Shown: positions 1-11,457 of the stretch, piece after piece
Numbering within the stretch: the first letter of the stretch is position 1
Layout: each line of letters opens with the position of its first letter
Assembly: GCA_963580455.1 (NCBI GenBank)
Contig: OY756961.1
Location: forward strand, 24,223,001 to 24,287,000
DNA length: 64,000 nt
Direction: 5' to 3'
From: Euonymus europaeus
Taxonomy: Eukaryota > Streptophyta > Magnoliopsida > Celastrales > Celastraceae
The notes under the pieces: model-generated
Databases searched by the model: none
What the model saw: the letters and a program-made list of their open reading frames with translations, nothing else
Told to the model about the DNA's origin: nothing
Translations under genes and position numbers: made by a program

Positions 1-1249
1 TCCGGTGACGTACCCAATGTTTGTTTTTTCATAGCAGGGCTAAAAGTTCCGTTCAAACTGTCCCCACCAACACCTCTCTGATCACGAGGATTGGATTTAA
101 TTACCAGTGCACTATTCCGAAGCTCTAGAGCTCTTTGTCTCAACCTGGATCTCTTAACCGTTGACAAAGGTAGTGCTAACTCATTGTAATTGCCTGAGAT
201 CCTTGAGTCTCTAAATTCTTCAGGAGATGTAACACTAGGGTCCTGATCAGGAGCACCACTAGAGGCACATCCAGCACCAATGTCAGGAATCTGGGGCAAA
301 ACAGACGATCCGTCTCTGGCATCAAAACCTTTTCTGAAAGTAGGAACTTCCATGCATGAACCCCCATTATCAGCAGTAACAGCGGGTGTCTCATAGAGTG
401 AGCATCGGTTACCGGTGTAATGAGTTGCGGGTTGTGGAAGCGGGAGCAGGAGGCCATAGATAAGCTCCTCTTTCTTCAACTCTGCAGTCAGCCAGTGACA
501 CTAGAAGCATTACTCTTTTTCTTTTTCTTTTTTTGCTAGGAATATCCAATGCAAGGAAGAATTTGTAGAGGGCTAAAGTAGCAAAACAACCCTAAAATTC
601 TATGCATAAAATATTAGAAATAAAATGAAAACTTGACTCGCTCAAATTTAGCCCTATTAATGCTAGCTAGCACCATGACATTTGAGACACTTATCCAAAT
701 GAAATATTGGTTCCAAATTTTCTCCTCATAAAGCAAAAAAAGTTGAGGGAAGTTTCGCTCCTCAAACCAGTAACATCACTTGCCGTTTGCAAAGTCAAAT
801 GCAGCATCATCAAAAAGCATATGCTACGAAAAATGAGTGAATGCATACTCTTTTCTAGCTTTTAATATCCAAAAGGTTTCTATTAAAATTGGATTAACAT
901 GTATAGACCACAAACGCAAAGTCTATGCATTTGTTTAATCAAATCATAACCTAGAGATACAGAAAAGAAAATTATGTTCTTCAATTTGAATTTTAGAAGG
1001 AAAAAAAACAAGAACAGCAATATAGAAGTTTGTATATCTAAGGGCTGACTGAAAAATGAAATTACCACTAGGATCTGATGTCTGGGGCTGAAACGAAGAC
1101 GACCAAAGCCAGGGAGGAGGGGCAATTCCATCGAGAAGACATTTCGATGCGAGGTGTTGGTCGTAGAGTATGATCTGGCGTTTCATCTGCTCAACGATCC
1201 AATTCTTCCTCTCGAAGATCTGCATAATCAGCTTCTCCACCGTCGACAT
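1..1249 (-). CDS. N-terminal part of a possible INCENP/WYRD-like inner centromere protein (partial)
   Basis: Two exons are seen: 1249-1066 and 481-1, the second open to the window edge. The donor (G|GTAATT) and acceptor (CTGCAG|AG) join in frame. The start at MSTVEKLIMQIFERKNW (1249) was chosen; an in-frame ATG lies upstream at 1330. The first 60 residues are charged and helical, followed by a DGIAPPPWLW motif and then a Ser/Pro-rich, apparently disordered segment. From memory, this N-terminus resembles the plant inner centromere protein (Arabidopsis WYRD, the INCENP partner of Aurora kinases), but that is inference. The diagnostic C-terminal Aurora-binding IN-box would lie outside the window. 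A plant-specific protein of unknown function is the alternative. That it is a real spliced gene is much surer than its identity. Confidence 0.6.
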
Positions 1250-2262
1250 TTTGATTCGAACCTCCAGTTCGAGAGAGAGGGGTGATCTGACGATGAACGG
1301 TCGCGCGGACTGATTTTGAAATTTGGTCATATATGATATATGGGCTTGAGTTATAATGGGCCCTGTGGTCGTTGACTACTTGGGCCTTCATAGTTTCATG
1401 TGAACTTTTATTATTCTTGTAGCCCCTTTTTTTTTTTAATAAAGAGGAGGGGATAGGGTTCGAATTCAAAATTCGAGATTATATACGATCCAATTCGCGA
1501 ATTCAGGTATTTGAGATTCCTTCTCCAACACAATTTTTCATGACTCGTGTTTTTTTAATTATTAAAAAGAAAAATCTCAATTCAATGTGATTCAAAACTC
1601 GAGTTATTATCTCAAAATTTTGAGTTCGATTATGAGTCTATAAGACAATTAACTATAAATTTGGATTCTCCTCATCGCCGCACGACTATTTCTCAATCAT
1701 GCATATATATCATATTAATAAAAAAAAATCATACAACTTATCTTCAATTTGTGTTATTTCTATTTTAGATCGATCTAATTATAATCTCATTTAATATTTT
1801 TTCTCGCATGATCATACATCCAACAAAATATTAATTTACATTTTTGCTACATACGTGTGTTCAATATGTTGTCTCTTAATTGCTCCATAATAAAAATGAT
1901 ACATCATTGTGGATTATATAACTAATCGAGACTCATCTCTTCTTTAAAATTCACCACATTAGTTCCTAACCACTCCATCATAGGTTTTCTGCAAGTCTAT
2001 AAATACTTAACATGTCGATTTTTTTTTTTTTTTTTGAGAATACATGTTGATCTTTTACAATACTGATTTTTGATATATACAGTAAGTTAAAGTGAATATA
2101 TAAAACACAGTCATCTTTTTGTCTGTACTTGCATGTGTATCTATAAAAGATGTCATGCATTTAGACCACCTCTACGTACCCATATGACAGGTGGGCTTGC
2201 TATGCGGCACCGAATGCAGAAAATACGCAAGGAAAAAGAGGGGAGATCCAATCCACCATGCC
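1250..2262. other. intergenic, no gene seen
   Basis: AT-rich sequence between two divergently transcribed genes. It has several poly-T/poly-A runs and TTCGAATTC-like short inverted motifs around 1455-1510. Reading frames here are short and lack coding character. It should hold the promoter of the leftward gene near 1260-1400, but I see no convincing TATA box. Confidence 0.5.
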
Positions 2263-2269
2263 TATTTAA
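2263..2269 (+). promoter_or_regulatory. TATA-like box (TATTTAA)
   Basis: TATTTAA lies about 90 bases before the ATG at 2357, a normal plant spacing for a promoter plus a short leader. A CT-rich leader (around 2305-2335) follows. Confidence 0.4.
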
Positions 2270-2356
2270 GTCTCAACCAAGGTATGCAGGTTCTAGCTAG
2301 CTAGCTTCTCTCTACAGTCACTTCCTTCTGTTGATCTCAGCAAGGAATAATCAATC

Positions 2357-2806
2357 ATGTTACAGGCAAACTTTGTATTCTTTGCACTACTTTGCCTCTC
2401 AGTTTTCAACCTCAGTTTTAGTGGGTCTGGAGTTCTTTCTCATGATGTAGAGCCTGCACCAACTACTTGTCTGAACTGCACCATTTGTCCTTATCCGTGT
2501 CATACTGTCCCCCCACCACTCTCCGGTGAGCCTTCATATGAAGCCCCACCACCCCCAGAACCTACATATGAATCTCCACCTCCACCGCCGCCAGCAGCAG
2601 CAGCAGCAACAGAAGAACCTCAAGCCAATTGCACAACGGTTCCAGTCCAGTGTTGCTATTACCCTCCTCCTGGGCCTCTACCTAACACAAACATATATCA
2701 TCCATATGAAAATCTCGCTGCTTCCTCTTATGCACCTCTTTTCTTTGTCTGTGTTGTGATTTTGCCAGTTTCCTTTGCTGTCATGTTTTCGTTTGGTTTG
2801 TTGTAA
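2357..2806 (+). CDS. small proline-rich secreted protein, possibly GPI-anchored
   Basis: Single-exon, 149 residues. Residues 1-22 form a signal peptide (hydrophobic, ending SFSGSG). Then come a Cys-containing segment (CLNCTICPYPC), a proline-rich stretch with PPPP blocks spaced by SYEA/TYES motifs, a poly-Ala run, a second Cys segment (VQCCYYPPP), and a strongly hydrophobic C-terminus of about 23 residues. The Ser-Pro-rich middle resembles short extensin or hydroxyproline-rich cell-wall proteins. The hydrophobic tail fits a GPI-anchor signal or a membrane segment. The likely location is the cell wall or outer plasma membrane. No enzyme motif is seen. The proline codons are repetitive (CCA/CCG/CCT), as in wall-protein genes. 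Confidence 0.75.
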   Translation: MLQANFVFFALLCLSVFNLSFSGSGVLSHDVEPAPTTCLNCTICPYPCHTVPPPLSGEPSYEAPPPPEPTYESPPPPPPAAAAATEEPQANCTTVPVQCCYYPPPGPLPNTNIYHPYENLAASSYAPLFFVCVVILPVSFAVMFSFGLL

Positions 2807-2929
2807 TGAGATTTCATGATCTTGGAAATGCATATGGCATGAAATTGCATGTTTTAGTAAGTGGTCGATTGTGACTTTAGTGATTCTTTTTCCTCCTAAT
2901 TGAAAATATATCCCACATGATATGAGCCG

Positions 2930-3255
2930 AGCCTGATCAATATAGTCAGGTTGGTCAATATAAGTAGCTGGACCAACCCACCTTCATGGGCCGGGCCTTA
3001 TCCCTACCATCATAAAGGTAATCAAAAAACAGAGAAGATTCTTCTTCGATCTTTCTTTGATTTAGTACTTTAGGCCCGTGCCAGATGAAAGTCTCATGCA
3101 CGGTTTTGAATGAGAGAAAGAAATGAAGAACCCTCTTTTCGATTCTGACTCTCCTAGTCGTTGCTTTTCTTTCTATTATTTCGAAAGTCATTGTTTCAGC
3201 TTCAGCCGCTCGAATTTTCGATATTCCTTTTTTATTTATCAACAAAAGAATGACA
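2930..3255 (+). pseudogene. ndhB: nuclear insertion of plastid ndhB (end of group II intron plus start of exon 2)
   Basis: The segment around 3075-3125 is recognisable as the domain V end of the plastid ndhB group II intron (GATGAAAGTCTCATGCACGG). It is followed directly by decayed ndhB exon 2: reading 3150 onward gives fragments such as SKVIVSASAARIFDIP, matching the known NDH subunit 2 region, which has SATRIFDIP. A few bases are missing near 3150 and several codons are changed, so it is not functional. The upstream piece 2930-3070 is probably more of the same intron. It is plastid DNA moved to the nucleus (NUPT), possibly by way of the mitochondrion. Confidence 0.75.
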
Positions 3256-5322
3256 TCTTTATCAAGTCTATTTCATCTAAATTATGACATTAATCAAATT
3301 AATTTGATTGACATTTTGAATTGAGAATGAGACGAGATGAGGATGAGAATTACTCATTCTCTCATTTGGATTTGATTGAGTTTGAGATGGGTGAAATCTC
3401 AAACTCATCACATCCTCATTATCTCTTTATGGAGTTAGCAAAACTCACTAAAATGGTGGGATTAGATAGTATTTATAAGAGAGAATGAGTTTTGATGTTT
3501 AAAAGACTATTTCATTATTTATTAAAATATAATCACGATTAAAATTTTAACACTCATATTTAGTATTCATTTTATTCCAAACGTGACAATGTTCATCTCG
3601 CACTCGCACTCATTGGATTGCAAGCCAAAAGACCCATACATGTACTCCTTGGATTAATGTCTCTACTCTCTAGCAGTCTAACTATGACATCTTGTCGAAC
3701 CCATTTTCAGTAGTGGTGTGTATCATGTAAAAGTAGCAATAGATACATCATTTACTCTATCTCCGGCAGTTTGGTACAACTATATATTGTGGCTGGACCA
3801 GTTCATATTTACTTTGTCCATAGTCCATACACATCTCGAGTAATAAGTGTATAAACATTGTTGAATGGTGATATTTCTGTAATGTTGTCTCATGTAAACA
3901 CTCCATTTTTTTTCCTTCTGAAGAGTTTAAATCCCTTTACTCCTAGCTGTAAAAAAAAAGCATTGTTGATAGTCTAATTTGTTTATATATTTGAGGTCAA
4001 ATTGTATAATCTTAAGAAGTTTCGAGTTTGATTTTCATCAAGAGTTGAGTATGTTTGGATATTGTTTTTTTTTTAATAATTAAAAACGATTTTGAGTATA
4101 GTTTTCAAGAACAGTTTTTAAAATGAATGAAGTGTTAAAAATTCATTTGGCTTATGTTATTTGTAAATTATTTTCTAAATAAAAAATACAAAGTTTAGAC
4201 ACAAAATAATATTAGTTATATAATATAACAAGAAGAGTAATGAAAAATGACAGAAAGTAAATCAAATAAATTTGGAGAGATAATGGAGAAGAGACAATGG
4301 AGAGAAGAGCTGGAGAGAGAAGAAATGAGAGAGAAGAGATCGTAACAACTAATGAGAAATGGAGGAAGAAGTAGAGCAAAAGGGAAAAAAATGAATTTCA
4401 ATTTATTCACAAAAATGCCACCAATCCATTTTCAAAATTCTCCAAAACATGATTTAGTTGTTTTCGATTTTCTGTTTTCAAAAATACAATTCTGAAAAAC
4501 TGTTTTCAAAAACTATAACACCCAAATGAATTTTCATCCAGTTTTCTATTTTGAAAAACAAAAAACAGTTTTGGAAACATGTTCCAAACACACTTCACGC
4601 GCTTGTTTTTAGCCCAACTTACCTGTCAAATCTCTATCATACGCTAGCTCATTCTCGAAAGTTCAAGTTTAGACTCATATCGGTTGCTTAAATTGCCAAA
4701 ATGACAAACTTAATTTATATGTTGTCGTTGTCGATATGTTATCAAAAAATATAAACATTGTTGGTACATTATATATTTATAATGCAAATATTTACAATAC
4801 TCAACTCACATTGGCTAACTTTTCAGTCCAAGAGTTTGATTGGTTCATTATTACCAAGCAGCAGTAATGCCAGTTACCCCACTTCTTCAAAGCATCAACT
4901 ACTCAAAAAATGATATTTCCCTCATCATGAAGTCTTGGCATTTGTAGGGAAATAACAGACGGAAGAAGAAACCTGTTTTTACGGTTCATTCAATTCCAAA
5001 ATCTTTTTTTTCCTTCAATCTCCGCCTACTAATACCGGAGTCTCGTACACGGGTGTTATTTACTACCTCGACTTAGATCTTGAATATAGATGCTTTATAT
5101 AAAAGTTCTTCCATCTGCCTCTAATGAACTCTTGTCTCTTATTTACCGAGACAAATAATTTCATCACCTCGTCCCATAATTACCTGAGTTTAAACCAAAT
5201 CATGTTGTCTAATATAAATACCCAAATCATATGTACCTGGCATTGTCTCTTTGCTTTCTAAAACCATGTGTATCATGTCTTAGTCTACCAAAAATCATAA
5301 TCCTTCAACCATTTTCTAAAAG
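3256..5322. other. intergenic, with probable foldback elements
   Basis: No gene seen. 3310-3500 is rich in GAGATGAGGATGAG/CTCATCC-type complementary words, suggesting a decayed foldback element. 4048-4596 is listed separately. 4620-5300 is plain AT-rich sequence upstream of the pectate lyase. Confidence 0.45.
4048..4596. mobile_element. probable MITE with TGTTTGGA-type terminal inverted repeats
   Basis: The left end reads GAGTATGTTTGGATAT and the right end, reverse-complemented, AAGTGTGTTTGGAACAT. Subterminal GTTTTCAAAAAC and GTTTTCAAGAAC words also repeat in opposite orientations. No coding capacity. I could not find a clean target-site duplication, so the borders are approximate. Confidence 0.4.
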
Positions 5323-6782
5323 ATGCCCAGCTTCTTCTTCTTATACCTGCTCATGCTCCTGCATTCCACTTTTGCAACATCTATGCATCCATTGATGCAG
5401 ATATCAAAAGCAATTGAATGGTACTCAAGATATAAAAACTCATTTTGTATATTTGCTTACTTTCTGTGGTACTAATTGAGCATTCTACTTTATTCGATAT
5501 AAGCAGGAGCTCAGAGAGAGGGCACCTGGGGTCAGAGACAGGGTCATGTAGAACCGGCAATCCTATCGACGACTGCTGGAGGTGTGACGCGGAATGGGAA
5601 ACCAACCGGAAAAAGCTAGCAGATTGTGCAATTGGGTTTGGAAGCAATGCTGTTGGAGGCCGAGATGGAAAGCTTTATGTAGTCACAGATTCTGACAATG
5701 ATGATCCCCTAAATCCGAACCCAGGCACACTCCGGTATGCAGCCATCCAAGACGAACCTCTGTGGATCGTTTTCGACCATGATATGATCATCAGCTTAAA
5801 GGAAGAACTTGTTATGAACTCATATAAGACCATAGATGGAAGAGGGTTTAACATCCAAATATCAGAAGGGCCATGTATAGCAATTTATAATGTGAGTAAT
5901 ATTATCTTACATAACATCTACATACATCATTGCGTACAGGGTGGGATTGAAGTAAAGAAAAACTCTCAGAAGCATTCCACCTTGAGAGGCTACTCAGATG
6001 GCGATGGAATATCGATTTACGGATCAAGGGATGTATGGATTGATCACTGCACTCTGGCTAGTTGTCATGATGGACTTATTGACATCATATATGGTTCGAC
6101 ATCGATAACAATCTCTAACAACTATATGTTTAATCACAATGAGGTTATGCTTATGGGTCACAGTGATGACTTCCTTGCTGACAAGAATATGCAAGCCACC
6201 ATTGCCTTCAATTTCTTTGGGGAAGGTCTGGTTCAGAGAATGCCAAGGTAACGACAACCCGCAACATAAACTTTTCTTTTTCACTTTCCCCTCTATCCCT
6301 AAAAGGGTTTTCTATATGTTACAGGTGCAGACATGGATATTTTCATATTGTAAATAACATATATACAAGCTGGGAGATGTATGCAATTGGTGGAAGTGCC
6401 AATCCTACAATCAATAGCCAAGGAAATGTCTTCATTGCATCAGATAACAGCTTCGCAAAGGAGGTAAGTTTACCTACTCTTGAGTGAATAGTCAAGGGTT
6501 TGGTGAATGGGAGTTTGGTCCACTTCTGAACTCATAGACTGATCACTTGTGATTCAGGTAACAAAGCGTGAGAGCTCGTGGGACATTGATGAGTGGAAGA
6601 GGTGGAATTGGAGATCTGATGGAGATCTGATGCTCAATGGTGCTTTCTTCACACCCTCTGGACAAGAGAGCCCTGCAAGCTACATCAAAGCATCAAGCAT
6701 GGTAGCAAGACCCGCTACGCAACTTACAACTATTTCTCCATCCGCAGGAGCTCTAAATTGCCAGAAAGGTTTCAAATGCTGA
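5323..6782 (+). CDS. pectate lyase (polysaccharide lyase family 1), secreted
   Basis: Four exons: 5323-5420, 5507-6247, 6325-6463, 6558-6782, all with GT-AG borders; 400 residues. It cleaves de-esterified homogalacturonan in the cell wall by beta-elimination and needs calcium. Residues 1-19 are a signal peptide ([20 protein letters not shown]). Family landmarks in order: [50 protein letters not shown], the [10 protein letters not shown] turn, the [17 protein letters not shown] calcium-site region, [17 protein letters not shown], the [16 protein letters not shown] segment with the catalytic Arg, then [14 protein letters not shown] and [16 protein letters not shown]. The protein is complete. 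The extra N-terminal Pec_lyase_N domain of some family members is absent. Some positions are unusual (NNYMFNHNE, where NHFTHHNE is common), but no key residue is missing. Confidence 0.93.
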
Positions 6783-7301
6783 AGGTTTCAAAGGTTTTCT
6801 GGTTTGAGCTCTTGGTCTCAGTCAGTGATATTAGCTATATGCTTGTTAGCAACGAGTGGTGCTTCTGCTTTTATTGTTCTACCGATTAGGCTTTTCATCC
6901 ATGTAATGGTCCAGTGCCTTTGAGTGTGGTGTATTTTCCTTTCAAGCCAACAATCCCTCAGTCAAGGTGGTTAAGCTATATACTCGATTTAACCAAGTTC
7001 GAGCCCCCACCGCTTTCCTACCCGGGAAAAAAAATTCATTCAATTTTGACAATAAACCCCAAACAAAGTTGACATTAACAATCAAATGAATGTACACTAA
7101 ACTTGAACCATATAGAACCTAAGACTTGCAAAATGTTTACATCCACACTATATATACATCCCTATCCAATGGCTAAAAGGGGACGAGAAAAAAGCTACCT
7201 TGATAGTTCAAGATAATCTGTTGATTACATCACAGTTCACACTCTACAGGCCCAGCCCAAAGACAAGACTGTAGATCCCTGATCCAGCCCAAGGCGATGA
7301 T
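6783..7301. other. convergent 3' region of pectate lyase and NF-YB
   Basis: Holds the 3' UTRs of the two convergent genes. 6950-7035 has a tRNA-like pair of words (AGGTGGTTAAGC, then GTTCGAGCCC) followed by an A-run, as in a tRNA-derived SINE. This is only a weak suggestion. Confidence 0.35.
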
Positions 7302-7835
7302 TCATCTGGGCCGACCCATATTAGCTACAGGCCCGCCCATTTGATGATACCCGCCAGAAGAACCATAAATGTACCCCACCATCCCAACACCACTACCATT
7401 CACATCAACACTCCCCACCCCACCACCGCCTCCGCCACCCTCGTCAGGCGTGTCCCTCTCACGCACTCCTGCAGCGGTTCTCTCTCCTTCAATCTCCCTA
7501 AACCTCTGCAAGTAGACCTTGAGAGGCTCCACGTATTCCTCGAATCCGAGTGTGGTCATGGCCCACAGTAAGTCGTCGCCGTTGATCGTCTTCCTCTTCT
7601 CTCGCTGGCACTTGTCGGAGGCTTCTCCGGTGACGAAGCTTATGAATTCGGACACGCACTCCTGTACTGTCTCCTTCGCGTCCTTGGAAATCTTCGCGTT
7701 CGCCGGGAGTGCCTTCTTCATGATACGGCTCACGTTTGCTATTGGAAGTAGCCGGTCTTGCTCTCGTGGTGACGAAAGATCGCTGGTATGCGCCGTAGGA
7801 TGGCCGCCACCGGAGTCGTTGCCGGAGTCTCCCAT
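7302..7835 (-). CDS. NF-YB: nuclear factor Y subunit B (NF-YB3-like, class I)
   Basis: Intronless, 177 residues. A histone-fold subunit that pairs with NF-YC and then NF-YA to bind CCAAT boxes in the nucleus; relatives act in flowering time and drought response. The start [11 protein letters not shown] is followed by an [20 protein letters not shown] entry into the conserved core (about residues 24-115). The core continues with [40 protein letters not shown], the invariant [18 protein letters not shown], and the [18 protein letters not shown] end. The tail is glycine-rich ([22 protein letters not shown]). The canonical core marks the non-LEC1 type (no LEC1 B-domain Asp at the TINGDD-adjacent site can be asserted from here). 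The single exon is usual for this subgroup. Confidence 0.95.
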   Translation of the reverse strand: MGDSGNDSGGGHPTAHTSDLSSPREQDRLLPIANVSRIMKKALPANAKISKDAKETVQECVSEFISFVTGEASDKCQREKRKTINGDDLLWAMTTLGFEEYVEPLKVYLQRFREIEGERTAAGVRERDTPDEGGGGGGGVGSVDVNGSGVGMVGYIYGSSGGYHQMGGPVANMGRPR

Positions 7836-9999
7836 TGAATTTGGTGCGAGAGGAGGAATTTGGGAGCGAATGAGTTGAGTCCGTTGGATTGATGTGTTAA
7901 TAACGATTCCAGACGGGACACGTGGACGGTTTTGGACCGTTCTTTGTCGATAAGTTGTTTATATTTGAGGGCGTGTTTCTAACCATCCGATTTTGAAGGC
8001 AAGGATGATCTTGGCTGTTAAATCGGTATCTGGCACGTGGTCTGATTGATCCTACTTGAATTGATGTGTATGCTTAGGGGTTAAAAAAAAGGATTATTTT
8101 TTAGTTTTATTTTTCTATTATTTTAATCAAAATTCATGCAATGCATTTTAAATTATTATTATTTGGTAATAGTTGTTAGTGCCTTCATGTTAGGGCAGCA
8201 TTCTCGCACTAACACTCATACGTGTGTCGGAGTAATAAGTGTGTTGAGAGGGCGGATTCACACTCGAACAGGAATTGTCTCCACTAGAGTTAGATCCAAT
8301 GAAATTATGTGGGAAAATCTCTCCCCTTCATGGTTGCTTGACCCATAACTTTGTAGTTTGAGAGAGAAAGTCACTAGCACTAGTGACTAGACCATATATG
8401 CACAATAGTCTAATGATAAGTTTATCTGAAGAAGATAGACTTATAAGAAAATTTTGAATTCGATTCACACGGAAAGCAATAATTTTGTGATCTCACGGAC
8501 TTTAAGCTGGTTTATTATGTTCTTGGATGGAAAAAATTTATATGCGTTGACTCGAGCTCAAGTTTATGCACCCATTAGATGTTCAAATGTAAATTGATAT
8601 GATTTTATTCTCAAATACTGATTATGTATTAATATTTTTATTTGAAAATATCTTTTTTTATCATCTGAAAAATATAAAGATGCTTTATTGCTTGGATGCA
8701 AATTTGATGGATCTAATTTTGTCGTCCCCTTGAATACAACCAGTGAGGTGACTTTCTCGTGTGGGGTACAGTGGGATAGGTCAGTCTTGACTTCTCTTGT
8801 GCGCCTTAAATGGAAGAAACTAAAGAAAGAATACTTTGACCTTTTTTTCAACCTTTTCAATCCTATTTTTAACTAAATTCATGTTATAGATACTACTGTA
8901 AGGGATGGGAGTGAATAATTATAGTTTGTAATTACAGGCTGTAATTATTATAGTCACTCTCATCTCCTACCGTAAAAGGTAAAAATGTATGTCTATGATC
9001 TTTGTTTATGTATAGATTGAAATTTAAAATTAGTTTTGATCTTAAACTCCTAATTCTTGTAATTGTATAAATTTTGCTCACGTGGCTAAATGTTGCTTCA
9101 ACTTAATTATGATTAGTTTATATTTACCAGTGAGAATTTTGGTAGAGTAGATTAGATAACTTCACGAGTGCTCCACTACTTAGTGGAGCAAACACCACAC
9201 TCACAAACACTAGCAAATTTCTACAATGTTAAATGTTGTGGTACTAAATAAACTAACAAGTGGTGAAGGAGTCACGACTCTCACATTGTCTTAGAAAATA
9301 AGTGAAAAAAATAATATAATATATCAAAATTTCAAATTGGGTAGACAAATTTCTTCGGTTAAAGAGTTTTCGAGAATAAATCTAAACTGATCTAAAGCTG
9401 ACAATATCTACCAGATCAAGAAAATCGCGAGCTGTTACACACCGTGTTCAACTTTCATTTGAAGTTGCAAGCTTAAAATACACGTGGGCTGCATAGTTGT
9501 CTAATCACTATGTTGTTGATTGGACAATGATCAAAAGAAAAGGAAAAAAAAGACCTTTAGTGGTAGGGTTTTGCTTTCATTATGAGGTGGTGGGATTTTC
9601 AGCCATGGCAAGTCAAATTGAAATCTTGCCTTAGCACTACTCATGCATCAAATTAAACCAAAAATAATAATAATAAGTTTTTGAGTCTTTGGGAATAATA
9701 ATCACAAGTAATCAAGTTAAACACATCATAAACAAACACTGAAAAGCCCAAAACAAGGTCCACCATCAGAAGTGACAATCGATAAGAAGCCCAAGCTATT
9801 CATGAGTCTAAATATACATCACCCTCTGCTTCTAGCCAAGTTTATACAGCATTACAGTTCAATGCTTATATATGAACATTGTTGCTCTCCTCAATCCTCA
9901 GAAGGGCAAGGCTTGAGAAAAAAAGGACAAATGTGCCCAAAACCAAGCTTATTCAACACCCAAGGATGGGGCAATCCAGGCACTCAAGGGTTCACACAG
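7836..9999. other. intergenic, no gene seen
   Basis: Promoter side of NF-YB and then AT-rich sequence. There is a small foldback at about 8905-8966 (arms AATAATTATAG and CTATAATAATTAC). Short reading frames here look random. Confidence 0.45.
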
Positions 10000-10030
10000 T
10001 GCCAAAGGCTCACAGTTAACTAACGTGCGA

Positions 10031-10124
10031 TAATCCAGTTGATAATTGACTTCGGCCAAAAGCATATGCTTGCGGAGTAATCTAGTTGATAATTGACTTC
10101 GGCCAAAGGCATATGCCTGCAGAG
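10031..10124. repeat. two tandem 47-bp repeats with a palindromic core
   Basis: Copy 1 is 10031-10077 and copy 2 is 10078-10124, differing at four positions. Each contains a 12-bp palindrome: AAGCATATGCTT in copy 1 and AGGCATATGCCT in copy 2. Two of the four differences are the paired A/G and T/C changes that keep the palindrome perfect. Confidence 0.85.
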
Positions 10125-10249
10125 TGTGCCGTTGGGCTGAGACTTACCTATCGATGGATACGGCGTGCGGACTATCCGGCCCAAGTTTAGACCCTACTTG
10201 ACTATTCAAATTGGCAGACTCGATGAGACTGTTCTAGGTAAAAAAGAGA

Positions 10250-10277
10250 GGGGGGGGGGGGGGGGGGGGGGGGGGGG
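10250..10277 (+). repeat. 28-base poly-G run
   Basis: Uninterrupted G homopolymer in an otherwise ordinary region. Long G runs are rare in plant nuclear DNA, and such tracts can form G-quadruplexes. Its exact length is also a likely sequencing or assembly weak point. Confidence 0.9.
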
Positions 10278-10797
10278 TTCGCAGTTACCTCGATTAAGAA
10301 AAGAGAGAACAGTCCAGTACGAAACAGAGGAAAGCCATCCATTGTTCAATCAATGACCATCATCAGTTCATCACATGGGTTGGTTACAAATAATTCAACA
10401 GTGGCAACCCAAAGAGAAAGCCCAACACCATTGCTACAAATATGGGGGCCATCAAAGCATCAGCTTATCCTATAACACTCATTCTCAGAAAAGAAACACG
10501 AAAAGAAAAGGAGAACCCAAGGTTCCAGTATGTCATACAAAAGGCAAGTTTCATTATACATGACAATAATTCCTACAAGACATGTTCACGTATACAAAAG
10601 TTAGAACATCTAGAACCTGCAAAAAGGGGGCCTTGCTCGAGCAGCTTCACTTCCTCTTACAGGTTTCTAAGAAATCCTACTTTGCTTACAGGAAAAAAAA
10701 ACTACCCATGAATAGACTACAGTTATTTTGTATGTGCCTAAACAGTACGTAGACAACAGCTGAAGTGAACAAAGAAGAGGGCATCGATAACTAGTAA

Positions 10798-10900
10798 TTA
10801 CTTGACTTTCACTTCAGGAGGCAAGGCTTCATTCTCTTGGCCAGCAGCTTCTGCATCTTCTTCATCTTCTCCGTCTACCTCGTCAGCTAGTTTCTTATGT
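10798..10900 (-). pseudogene. acidic C-terminal exon-like fragment, unrecognised
   Basis: Reading leftward, an open stretch gives KLADEVDGEDEEDAEAAGQ, then ENEALPPEVKVK and a stop at 10798-10800. This looks like the end of a real protein, with an acidic tail. Upstream it is cut off by in-frame stops inside a perfect hairpin (about 10896-10941). A possible earlier exon at 10960-11050 reads SKFEGIPSFKGVF in one frame, but I could not join the two in frame with GT-AG borders. It is either a decayed gene remnant or the last exon of a gene I could not model. Family not recognised. Confidence 0.35.
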
Positions 10901-10941
10901 CATTATGTCATTATGTTAGTTTATATAACATAATGACATAA
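10896..10941. repeat. perfect hairpin, 16-bp arms
   Basis: TTATGTCATTATGTTA and TAACATAATGACATAA are exact reverse complements around a 7-base loop. A partial extra direct copy of the left arm word (CATTATGT) sits just before. Confidence 0.8.
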
Positions 10942-11457
10942 ATGCATACTCATTTCGACATGGAACTTACAGAGATTTCCAGGCTCTTCAACGTCTTGAT
11001 TACAGAAAACTCCCTTGAAAGAAGGAATTCCTTCGAACTTCGACACTCATCACACACTCTCTTTTTTCCTTCTCTCTCTCCCCTGGTTGTTTAGAACTTT
11101 TTATGAAATCCCCGATTTTAAATGCAGTTAAATCCACGTATGAGAAGGATTGACGGCTGAGATTAGTTCAAGGAGGGAATCCGTTAGATAGATTGGACGG
11201 CCTTGGTTCAGTATTTTTCTCGAGTGGGCCCCACTTAGCTAATATAGTGGGCCGACTTTATGAATTTTAGGACGAAAGTGGAGCTATGTGCTTGAAAAAC
11301 TGAGAACTGTATAAAAATCACAGGTATATTATATTTTTAAATGTTTACAGGTCATCCGTATTATATGTCACGTTCTGTTTATTTCACAATTACATTTCAT
11401 AATTTTAAGTTATCGAAAATATTGTGCTTAAGATTATTAAAAATATTATATAAAAAG

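Noticed and set aside
7341..7878. Open frames antisense to NF-YB
   Set aside because: They arise from the GC-rich coding strand of a clear NF-YB gene and have no family features.
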